Made by a program: the position numbers and the translations under genes. The notes beneath the pieces were generated by a model. That model searched no databases and was not told where the DNA came from. It was given only the letters and a program-made list of their open reading frames with translations. From the NCBI GenBank assembly GCA_017543725.1, contig JAFYFO010000366.1, positions 1-7,985 of the forward strand: DNA of 7,985 bases, written 5' to 3'. Positions 1-5,866 of this stretch are shown piece by piece; positions within the stretch are counted from its first letter, which is position 1, and each line of letters opens with the position of its first letter. The stretch is from Eubacterium sp. GTDB lineage: Bacteria > Bacillota > Clostridia > Oscillospirales > Acutalibacteraceae.

Positions 1-224
1 AGATTGAAAGTGATTTCTCGGGCAGGGGCTACGGCGATTTCAAAAAGGCAGTCGGCGAAGCGGTTGTTGAAGAACTTGCGCCCGTTCAGAAGAGATATAA
101 CGAACTGATGAAAGATAAAGCATATCTTAAAGCGTGCTGGGAAAACGGCGCAGATATTGCTTCGCGCGTTGCAGGAAGAACTCTTGCAAAGGCAATGAAA
201 AAGATTGGATTTGTTGCTAAATAA
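1..224 (+). CDS. trpS: Tryptophan--tRNA ligase, C-terminal fragment (cut by window edge)
   Basis: The last 73 residues of a protein are visible; the first whole codon starts at base 3 and TAA ends at 224. The fragment matches the C-terminal helical region of bacterial class I tryptophanyl-tRNA synthetases: a GRGYGDFKKAVGEAVVEEL stretch, then APVQKRYNEL, then an alanine-rich helix and the ending KKIGFVAK. In the family this helical tail contributes to tRNA binding. The enzyme charges tRNA-Trp in the cytoplasm. The HIGH and KMSKS motifs lie outside the window, so the call rests on the tail only. The next gene starts one base after the stop codon, so the two are probably co-transcribed and translationally coupled. 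Seen: the tail sequence and spacing. Family knowledge: the assignment. Confidence 0.85.
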   Translation, partial: IESDFSGRGYGDFKKAVGEAVVEELAPVQKRYNELMKDKAYLKACWENGADIASRVAGRTLAKAMKKIGFVAK

Positions 225-225
225 T

Positions 226-1797
226 ATGTTGAATATAATTCCGTATCCGAAATTTGCAAAGGAAAAAAGCGGAGCGTTTTCCATTGACGATAATCAGGGC
301 TTTAAAAGCGATTTTGATTTGCCCCTTGTTGAGGAATATTTTTCCGCATCCGATAATGCAAATATCGTATTTATAAAAGACCCCGCAATCAGCAAAGAGG
401 GCTATAAACTCACTGTTGATGAGGGAGAAATTAATATTTTCTCTTCAGGCAAAACAGGGGCTTATTACGCATTTCAAACGCTGAAACAACTTATTGACGG
501 CAAAAAAATTCCCTGCTGCGAGATAGAGGATGAGCCATATTTTTCGTGGCGCGGAATCAATATTGATGAATCCCGACATTTCTTCGGCAAAGAACAGATT
601 AAAAAAGTTCTCGATTATATGCTTTTTGAGAAACTTAATGTTCTTCACTGGCATTTAACCGATGACCACGGCTGGAGAATTGAGATAAAGAAATATCCTC
701 TTTTAACCGAAATCGGCTCAAAAAGGGAGTACACCCATATCGGCGGCTGGAAGAGTTTTAAAAAAGAAAACAAACCCCACTGCGGTTTTTATACACAGCA
801 GGAGATAAAGGAAATAATCGCCTACGCAAAGGAAAGGGGAATAAGAATTGTTCCCGAAATTGATTTCCCCGCGCACAGCATTTCGGCAATGGCGGCATAT
901 CCCTATCTATCCTGTTTTGAAGAAGAGCAGGAGGTTATCGGCTATTTTTCGTGGGATTATCCTAAATTCAGAAGTCTTGATTTCAGAGCAAACAAAACTC
1001 TCTGCCTCGGCAAAAAAGAGGTTTATGATTTCGTTTTTTCGGTCCTTGATGAGGTTTGCGCGCTTTTTGAAAGTGAATATATTCACATCGGCGGCGATGA
1101 AGCGCCCCACAGTGAGTGGAAAAGATGCGAAAAATGCCAAAAGGTTATAAGAGAGAATAATCTTAAAGACGAAACCGAACTTCAGGGATATTTTGAAAAC
1201 AAGGTTTTCGCTTTTCTTAAAGAAAAAGGAAAAATCCCGATTGGCTGGAATGAGATTGCAAGCGCTGAAAACCTGAAATCAAAGGAGTGCGGCGCGGTTA
1301 TTCAGTACTGGACGAGAAATCGCGATATAAACGCCGAAAACTATGTTAATTCGGGCGGAAAAATGATTTTATCAAATCATCAGTGCTTCTATTTCGATAT
1401 GCCGTATGCGAGATACCCCCTCAGCAACACCTATTGCTATAATCCTGCCGATTACGGAGTGAACAGTGAAAACCTTTCAAATGTTCTCGGCGTTGAGGGC
1501 GAATTCTGGAGCGAATGGATAAGCGATAAAAAGAAACTTGAAATGCAGATGTTTCCGAGGATTCAGGCGCTCAGCGAAGTCGGCTGGCTTCCTGCTGAAA
1601 AAAGAGATTTAAAAGATTTCATTCAAAGATGGGAAGCGCAAAAGCCGATGTTTGAAAAACTCGGAATTAACTATGCAAAAGATGAAATTGCTTTTGCTTC
1701 AAATAAACACAGAGCGAAAATACTTTATAAATTCACCCACGGAAATCCATACCTTGAGGTTGAATTAAACGATAAAATTAAAGAACAAAGGAGATAA
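226..1797 (+). CDS. Beta-N-acetylhexosaminidase, glycoside hydrolase family 20, cytoplasmic
   Basis: A 523-residue exo-hexosaminidase that should release terminal beta-linked GlcNAc or GalNAc by substrate-assisted catalysis. Residues 1-100 form the GH20b-like domain, with a typical IIPYPK opening and GAYYAFQTLKQL at 78-89. The TIM-barrel catalytic domain follows: WRGINIDESRHF (substrate-binding R109), HWHLTDDHGWR from H141, and HIGGDE at 287-292 with the catalytic pair D291-E292. Active-site tryptophans are likely W341 (GWNE), W362 (QYWTR) and W428 (WSEW). There is no signal peptide or anchor, so it probably acts in the cytoplasm on imported di- or oligosaccharides, for example from mucin, chitin or peptidoglycan. 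Related GH20 activities such as lacto-N-biosidase cannot be excluded. I chose ATG 226 because it directly follows the trpS stop and gives the family's usual N-terminus. No good Shine-Dalgarno is visible, which fits coupling to trpS. An in-frame TTG at 205 would overlap trpS. Two stop codons, TAATAA, end the frame. Confidence 0.95.
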   Translation: MLNIIPYPKFAKEKSGAFSIDDNQGFKSDFDLPLVEEYFSASDNANIVFIKDPAISKEGYKLTVDEGEINIFSSGKTGAYYAFQTLKQLIDGKKIPCCEIEDEPYFSWRGINIDESRHFFGKEQIKKVLDYMLFEKLNVLHWHLTDDHGWRIEIKKYPLLTEIGSKREYTHIGGWKSFKKENKPHCGFYTQQEIKEIIAYAKERGIRIVPEIDFPAHSISAMAAYPYLSCFEEEQEVIGYFSWDYPKFRSLDFRANKTLCLGKKEVYDFVFSVLDEVCALFESEYIHIGGDEAPHSEWKRCEKCQKVIRENNLKDETELQGYFENKVFAFLKEKGKIPIGWNEIASAENLKSKECGAVIQYWTRNRDINAENYVNSGGKMILSNHQCFYFDMPYARYPLSNTYCYNPADYGVNSENLSNVLGVEGEFWSEWISDKKKLEMQMFPRIQALSEVGWLPAEKRDLKDFIQRWEAQKPMFEKLGINYAKDEIAFASNKHRAKILYKFTHGNPYLEVELNDKIKEQRR

Positions 1798-1801
1798 TAA
1801 G

Positions 1802-3085
1802 ATGAAATTCAGCGATTTTCCTCAGGCGGTTGTTAACGAAAATGTTGATTGGGCTGTCAGAGAGATAACAAATGTTATTAAAAGATACGGACCCCGTGAA
1901 TCGGGCAACGAAAACTGCCTTGCTGCGCAGAAGCATATCAAAAAAGAAATGGATACTTTTTGCGACGAAACGGGATTTGAAACATATAAAATGAATCCGA
2001 AAGCATTTTTGCATTTCACCAAAACAGTTTCCGTTTTAACTTTTCTTGCAATAGTTGTAACAATGCTATTAACATTTCTTGATATTTTCGATAATATCGG
2101 AAATTCGGCGTTTTTCCTGCCTCAGATTATTGTCGGCGCGGTTGTTATCTGCTCGCTTTTTGTTGCAGGACTTCAGTTAACACTATATAAACCCTTCTGT
2201 GATATTTTCTATAAGAAAAAAGACGCAAACAACTTTTATGCAAAGCGCGCTCCGAGGGGTGAGGTTAAGAAAAGAATTGTTATCTGCGGTCATATCGACG
2301 CCGCTTACGAATGGCGCCACACAAGATACAGCACAAAGAAAGTTCATCTTATGCTTCCCCTGATGGCGCTGACTATCTGTTCAATGATTCTTTCGGCGAT
2401 TATTGCTCTTATCAGCATTATTGCAAACTTTGTTGATATGGGCGCTTTCGGCGAGTTTATGACTTCATACGGTTTCTTGTTCCACAGCATAACCGCAATT
2501 GCAATGGTAACCCTTTTCTTCTTTGTTGATTTCAAAACAGTTTCTCCCGGCGCAAACGATAATTTAACGGGAACATATGCCGCTGTTTGCGCGCTTCGTA
2601 TGCTTGATATGGCTGGCGTTGAACTTGAAAACACGGAAGTTGTTGCTCTTATAACGGACGGTGAAGAAGCAGGTCTTAAAGGAACAAAGGCTTGGGCTGC
2701 GGCTCATAAAGAGGAATATTTAAACTCCGATATCGAAACCGCCGTTCTCTGTGTTGACACTCTTGCAGATGATGGCTTCCTCAATGTTTATTCAAAAGAT
2801 ATGAATTCTCTTGTTAAAAACGATAAAGAATTCTCAGACCTTGTTCTTGAAGCGGGTAATGAAGCAGGAGTTGAAGGCATTAAAAAAGCCGGCGTCTTTA
2901 TGGGCGCTTCAGACGCGGCTGCGTTTTCTCAGGCAGGTATTAAAGCAACAACCCTTGCGGCAATGGACCCTGCACCTGCATACTATTATCATAATTCAAG
3001 AGATAATTATGATATCCTCAACCCCGAGGTTATCAAAGCAGGCTTCAACACGATTATTTCAGCAATACTCAAATTTGATGAATAA
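1802..3085 (+). CDS. Membrane-bound M28 family zinc metallopeptidase
   Basis: A 427-residue protein with the full set of M28 (aminopeptidase Y/Iap-like) metal and catalytic positions: GHID with H164 and D166, GANDN with bridging D253, DGEEAG with catalytic E288 and ligand E289, D319 in CVDTLADDG, and H397 in YYYHNSRDN. Unusually, hydrophobic segments break up the domain. Two lie before GHID (about 75-93 and 104-128) and two lie between GHID and GAND (about 183-209 and 224-243). With two hairpins, all soluble parts fall on the same side, and the K/R-rich loop around 138-158 suggests the cytoplasm. The expected activity is aminopeptidase or small-peptide hydrolysis at the inner membrane face; the substrate is unknown. 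The start is set by AAAGGAG at 1787-1793, eight bases before ATG and inside the end of the hexosaminidase gene, so the two are an operon. A terminator overlaps the stop codon. Seen: motifs and hydrophobicity. Family knowledge: ligand roles. Inferred: topology and activity. Confidence 0.9.
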   Translation: MKFSDFPQAVVNENVDWAVREITNVIKRYGPRESGNENCLAAQKHIKKEMDTFCDETGFETYKMNPKAFLHFTKTVSVLTFLAIVVTMLLTFLDIFDNIGNSAFFLPQIIVGAVVICSLFVAGLQLTLYKPFCDIFYKKKDANNFYAKRAPRGEVKKRIVICGHIDAAYEWRHTRYSTKKVHLMLPLMALTICSMILSAIIALISIIANFVDMGAFGEFMTSYGFLFHSITAIAMVTLFFFVDFKTVSPGANDNLTGTYAAVCALRMLDMAGVELENTEVVALITDGEEAGLKGTKAWAAAHKEEYLNSDIETAVLCVDTLADDGFLNVYSKDMNSLVKNDKEFSDLVLEAGNEAGVEGIKKAGVFMGASDAAAFSQAGIKATTLAAMDPAPAYYYHNSRDNYDILNPEVIKAGFNTIISAILKFDE

Positions 3086-3114
3086 TAAAAACAGGGCAAC
3101 GCCCTGTTTTTATT
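3084..3114. terminator. Bidirectional intrinsic terminator after the M28 peptidase gene
   Basis: A perfect 14-bp stem with an AAC loop: ACAGGGC at 3091-3097 pairs with GCCCTGT at 3101-3107, extended outward by A5/T5 and AAT/ATT. The GC core followed by T5 is a classic rho-independent terminator on the + strand, and the A-tract makes it symmetric on the - strand. The left arm starts inside the peptidase stop codon. It separates the trpS-hexosaminidase-peptidase unit from the transporter gene. Confidence 0.93.
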
Positions 3115-3161
3115 AAGTAAGGATTCAGGAGTTCAGGTTACCAAACCGAAAAGGAATATAA

Positions 3162-4115
3162 ATGAAAAAAACTAATACTAAACTTAATGTTTTCCTCCTT
3201 GCATTTGCGGCTTTAATCTGGGGAACGGCATTTGTTGCTCAGAGCGAGGGAGGGGATATAACAGGTCCGTATACCTTCACATGCATAAGATATTTAATCG
3301 GCGCTGTTATCCTCCTTCCCGTTATCAGAATCGGCGATAAAACCGATTTCTACGGAGGAAACAAACCCAAAAACGCAGAAGATAAAAAACAACTTCGCCT
3401 TGCAGGGCTTTGCTGCGGACTGTGCCTTTCTGTTGCAACAATTCTTCAGCAGGTCGGCCTTTATTACGGAACAAGTGCGGGCAAGGCGGGCTTTTTAACC
3501 GCTTGCTATATTATACTCGTTCCGATTTTAGGGCTGTTTATAAAAAAAGACTGTCCGAAAATCGTTTGGATAGCGGTTGGCATAACTCTTATCGGACTTT
3601 ATCTGCTTTGCATAAACGGCGAGTTTAAAATGGAGTTTGGCGATTTGCTCGAACTTGCAGGCTCGTTTGTCTGGGCAATGCATATTTTAACTATCGACCA
3701 TTTTATGATTAAAAAGGTTGACCCTGTCCGCCTTAGTTCAAGGCAGTTTTTTGTAACCGCCGCCGTCAGCGCATTCCCGATGTTTTTCGTTGATATGAAG
3801 GGCGATTTCAAAAACTTTCTTCCCGCTGTTGCCGTTGCGCTTTCGGGAAAAGCGATTCTTTCAATCCTCTTTGCAGGCGTTATGAGCAGCGGAATTGCCT
3901 TCACACTTCAGATTATCGGCCAGCGCGGCGTTAATCCAACAGTTGCGTCGCTTGTGATGAGTCTTGAAAGCGTTTTTTCTGTTCTTGCAGGCTGGATAAT
4001 CCTCGGCGAAAAACTAACCCTCAGAGAAGCGCTGGGCTGTGTGTTAATCTTCGGAGCAATAGTATTAGCGCAGTTGCCGGATAAAAATGTTAAGCAAAGA
4101 GATAAAACCGTTTAG
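3162..4115 (+). CDS. EamA/DMT-superfamily transporter
   Basis: A 317-residue polytopic membrane protein made of two EamA repeats, roughly residues 8-150 and 160-305, with about ten hydrophobic helices as expected for the drug/metabolite transporter (10-TMS) family. Signature features are AALIWGTAFVAQ in helix 1, TFTCIRYLIGAVILLP in helix 2, and the second-repeat ending SLESVFSVLAGWIILGEKL followed by GCVLIFGAIVLAQL. The length is normal for the family. These proteins usually export amino acids, metabolites or drugs, but sequence alone does not give the substrate. The start is supported by AAGGA at 3151-3155, six bases before the ATG. A terminator upstream and 199 non-coding bases downstream suggest it is transcribed alone, though I see no convincing promoter in the 47 bases between that terminator and the ATG. 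A hydrophilic loop at about 56-78 is rich in Lys and Asn. Confidence 0.94.
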   Translation: MKKTNTKLNVFLLAFAALIWGTAFVAQSEGGDITGPYTFTCIRYLIGAVILLPVIRIGDKTDFYGGNKPKNAEDKKQLRLAGLCCGLCLSVATILQQVGLYYGTSAGKAGFLTACYIILVPILGLFIKKDCPKIVWIAVGITLIGLYLLCINGEFKMEFGDLLELAGSFVWAMHILTIDHFMIKKVDPVRLSSRQFFVTAAVSAFPMFFVDMKGDFKNFLPAVAVALSGKAILSILFAGVMSSGIAFTLQIIGQRGVNPTVASLVMSLESVFSVLAGWIILGEKLTLREALGCVLIFGAIVLAQLPDKNVKQRDKTV

Positions 4116-4128
4116 GCAAGACTGTGGG

Positions 4129-4204
4129 AGATAATAAATTAATAAGGCTCCTTTTTGAGTTGATTTCCGTTAATACGGAAAAACTCAAAGAGAAGCCATT
4201 ATCT
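4129..4204. repeat. Long imperfect palindrome / stem-loop, function unknown
   Basis: A 76-base interrupted palindrome starts 13 bases after the transporter stop codon. Nested arms, from outside in: AGATAAT 4129-4135 with ATTATCT 4198-4204; GGCT 4146-4149 with AGCC 4194-4197; TTTGAGTT 4154-4161 with AACTCAAA 4182-4189; TTTCCGT 4164-4170 with ACGGAAA 4175-4181; TAAT loop at 4171-4174. The left arm carries an extra AT-rich bulge (4136-4145). No clean T-tract follows, so it is not a textbook intrinsic terminator, although it may still mark the 3' end of the transporter transcript. Alternatives are a small MITE/REP-like element or a structured RNA. The pairing is seen directly; the role is not. 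Confidence 0.6.
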
Positions 4205-4218
4205 GTTTGATTTATTCT

Positions 4219-4282
4219 ATTGTGTCTTTAAAAAACACAATTCTAAAAATGTATTGTAAAACGCAGCACAATGTGGTACAAT
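4219..4282. promoter_or_regulatory. Cluster of ATTGT/ACAAT boxes, candidate antitoxin operator
   Basis: Five copies of the pentamer ATTGT or its complement ACAAT lie in 64 bases: 4219-4223 (ATTGT), 4237-4241 (ACAAT), 4253-4257 (ATTGT), 4268-4272 (ACAAT) and 4278-4282 (ACAAT). The first two sit within a 7-bp inverted repeat, ATTGTGT/ACACAAT (4219-4225 and 4235-4241). The third and fifth sit within ATTGTA (4253-4258) and TACAAT (4277-4282), which coincide with the -35 and -10 boxes. Ribbon-helix-helix antitoxins of the RelB/DinJ family generally autoregulate by binding short repeated motifs over their own promoter, so this is a plausible operator. Some of the recurrence could be chance in AT-rich DNA. 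Confidence 0.45.
4254..4282 (+). promoter_or_regulatory. Sigma-A-type promoter of the toxin-antitoxin operon
   Basis: The -35 box TTGTAA (4254-4259) and the -10 box TACAAT (4277-4282) are separated by an ideal 17-base spacer. TG at 4274-4275 provides an extended -10. The transcription start would fall near 4289, giving a 5' leader of roughly 25 bases that contains AAGGAG at 4301-4306 ahead of the antitoxin ATG. Each box differs from consensus at one or two positions. Confidence 0.72.
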
Positions 4283-4314
4283 AATTAAAGAAATAGCAGA
4301 AAGGAGTTTTTATT

Positions 4315-4617
4315 ATGTCTAAAACCGCAAATGTAAGCGCGCGCGTTGAACCTGAACTTAAAGAAAGGGCGGAGAGTATTCTTGCATCACTTGGTATTCC
4401 TGCTTCAAGCGCTATAACAATGTTTTATAAGCAAGTTATTTTTCAGGGCGGTTTACCTTTTGAAATGAAACTGCCTGCAAATCCGCTCGATATAACAGCA
4501 ATGTCCAAAGAAGAACTGTATACAAAGTTAAGCGACGGAATTGAATCTGCACAGCAGGGGAAAACAATGCAGATTGACGAGTTCGACAGCGAGTTCAGAA
4601 AGGCACATAATATATGA
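4315..4617 (+). CDS. RelB/DinJ-family antitoxin of a type II toxin-antitoxin system
   Basis: A 100-residue protein with the RelB/DinJ N-terminal ribbon-helix-helix DNA-binding fold: a beta strand (TANVSARVEP, 4-13), helix A (about 14-27, ELKERAESILASLG), then helix B starting at PASSAITMFYKQVIFQG (29-45), followed by the family's LPFEMKLPANP. The C-terminal part (about 62-100) is charged and probably disordered until it wraps the toxin. The expected role is to neutralise the toxin encoded immediately downstream and repress the shared promoter. AAGGAG at 4301-4306 lies eight bases before the ATG. The last codons overlap the toxin gene in an ATGA, typical of tight toxin-antitoxin stoichiometry. 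Family assignment is clear; the choice between the names RelB and DinJ is not. Confidence 0.92.
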   Translation: MSKTANVSARVEPELKERAESILASLGIPASSAITMFYKQVIFQGGLPFEMKLPANPLDITAMSKEELYTKLSDGIESAQQGKTMQIDEFDSEFRKAHNI

Positions 4618-4934
4618 GTTATAAGGTTAATATAACGGAAAATGCCGCTCGTGATATGAATTTGATTTATGATTATATAGAAAAAACGCTGTTTGCTCCT
4701 CAGGCGGCAGATAGTCTTTATAATGACATCATTGATATGATTAAATCACTCAGCGAGATGCCTGAAAGATACCGTGAATTTGACAAGGATAGATTTTCAA
4801 AAAATAATCTGCGCTTTGTTAATGTGAAAAACTATGTGATTATGTATACTGTAAATAATCAGAAAAAGCAGGTTGATGTTGTTATGATTGCTTATGCTCC
4901 AAGCGACATAATCGGTGCAATTGAACGATTTTAA
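4614..4934 (+). CDS. RelE/ParE-superfamily toxin
   Basis: A 106-residue small toxin. The N-terminal part (YKVNITENAARDMNLIYDYI) and a long helical hairpin through about residue 49 fit the RelE/ParE fold. PERYREF at 50-56 and the beta-sheet block LRFVNVKNYVIMYTVN at 66-81 match the usual RelE/ParE end region, with R67 in the position of the conserved Arg before the NYVIMY strand. It contains no histidine, so it cannot use the His-based active site of YafQ, the usual DinJ partner. Whether it cleaves mRNA on the ribosome (RelE-like) or poisons gyrase (ParE-like) cannot be decided from sequence. Its ATG overlaps the antitoxin stop (ATGA), so translation is probably coupled. The frame is intact, and a terminator lies directly downstream. 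Confidence 0.9.
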   Translation: MSYKVNITENAARDMNLIYDYIEKTLFAPQAADSLYNDIIDMIKSLSEMPERYREFDKDRFSKNNLRFVNVKNYVIMYTVNNQKKQVDVVMIAYAPSDIIGAIERF

Positions 4935-4939
4935 TTAAC

Positions 4940-4966
4940 AAAAAAAGAGCCAAAGGCTCTTTTTTA
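4940..4966. terminator. Shared bidirectional terminator between toxin and argF
   Basis: GAGCC (4947-4951) pairs with GGCTC (4955-4959) around an AAA loop, extended by A6 (4941-4946) against T6 (4960-4965). On the + strand it ends the toxin-antitoxin transcript. On the - strand the A-tract becomes a T-tract, so it also ends the arginine operon. The argF stop codon (4964-4966) lies inside the right edge of the structure. Confidence 0.93.
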
Positions 4967-5866
4967 TTTCATTAACTTAACAAGAACTGCTTTTTGAGCG
5001 TGGAGGCGGTTTTCCGCTTCGTCAAAGATTTCTTCTGCGTGTTCTTCAAAAACCTTTGCGGTTATTTCTTCCTCGCGGTGAGCGGGAAGGCAGTGAAGAA
5101 CCATTGCTTTTTTGTTTGCAAGAGCGAGAACGCCGTCGTTTATCTGATAGTTTTTGAAAATCTTTTCTCTTTCGGCTTTTTCGTCTTCCTGACCCATTGA
5201 AGCCCAGACATCCGTGTAAAGAATATCGGCGCCTTTTGCACATTCTTCAATATTATCCGAAACCGTGAGTTTGCCGTTTTCGTTTGCCCATTTCATAAGT
5301 TCGCTGTCGGGCTCATATCCCTTGGGGCAGGCAACGGCACATTCCATTCCCATAATAATCGAGCCTGCGATAAGGCTGTTTGCCATATTGTTTCCGTCGC
5401 CGATGAAGCAGAGTTTCAAACCGTCGAAACTCTTTTTATATTCCCTGATAGTCATTAAATCTGCAAGAACCTGGCAGGGATGGCAGTAATCGGTCAGTCC
5501 GTTGATAATCGGAATTGAGCCGTATTTTGCCAAGTCCTCAACCTCTTTTTGCTCAAAGGTTCTTATCATAATGCCGTCGAGATAACGGGAAAGAACTCTT
5601 GCAGTGTCTTCAACGGGCTCGCCCCTTCCAATCTGCAAATCGCGGTTTGAAAGGAAGAGCGCCTGACCTCCGAGTTGATACATTCCTGTTTCAAAACTAA
5701 CCCTTGTTCTTGTTGAACTCTTCTGAAAAATCATTCCGAGAGTTTTTCCCTCAAGATAGTGGTGGGGAGTGCCGTTTTTCTGTTCAAATTTGAGTTGGTC
5801 GGCAAGGTTTAAAATATCAATTATTTCGGATTTTGATAAATCCTGAAGTTTTAAAAGGTGTTTCAT
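4964..5866 (-). CDS. argF: Ornithine carbamoyltransferase
   Basis: A 300-residue enzyme that makes citrulline and phosphate from ornithine and carbamoyl phosphate, the sixth step of arginine synthesis, in the cytoplasm. Carbamoyl-phosphate binding is shown by SSTRTR at 50-55, with R102-T103 and HPCQ at 129-132. Ornithine binding is shown by DVWASMG at 219-225 and HCLPAHR at 258-264. The length is normal for the family. The start codon overlaps the argD stop (ATGA on the - strand), and AAGGAGG (complement of 5877-5883, inside the end of argD) lies ten bases before the ATG. This is the last gene of the arg operon. The biosynthetic rather than catabolic (arcB) role is inferred from the neighbours argD and argB and the absence of arcA/arcC in the window. 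Confidence 0.97.
   Translation of the reverse strand: MKHLLKLQDLSKSEIIDILNLADQLKFEQKNGTPHHYLEGKTLGMIFQKSSTRTRVSFETGMYQLGGQALFLSNRDLQIGRGEPVEDTARVLSRYLDGIMIRTFEQKEVEDLAKYGSIPIINGLTDYCHPCQVLADLMTIREYKKSFDGLKLCFIGDGNNMANSLIAGSIIMGMECAVACPKGYEPDSELMKWANENGKLTVSDNIEECAKGADILYTDVWASMGQEDEKAEREKIFKNYQINDGVLALANKKAMVLHCLPAHREEEITAKVFEEHAEEIFDEAENRLHAQKAVLVKLMK

Noticed and set aside
205..225. In-frame TTG at 205 as the hexosaminidase start
   Set aside because: It would overlap trpS by 20 bases and add seven residues not typical of the family; ATG 226 gives the usual N-terminus.
848..1150. Open frames of 60-100 codons inside the hexosaminidase, peptidase, transporter, argF and argD genes, on both strands
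   Set aside because: They lie wholly or almost wholly inside genes with clear family motifs, show no recognisable domains and have low-complexity compositions typical of out-of-frame reading.
4129..4204. The palindrome as a T-box or other known riboswitch, or as a canonical terminator
   Set aside because: It lies after a stop codon, not in a leader of a regulated biosynthetic gene. No T-box motif is visible, and no T-tract follows the stem.
4116..4934. The toxin-antitoxin pair as part of a mobile island
   Set aside because: No integrase, transposase, att-like direct repeats or obvious composition shift flank it. Acquisition is possible but not shown.
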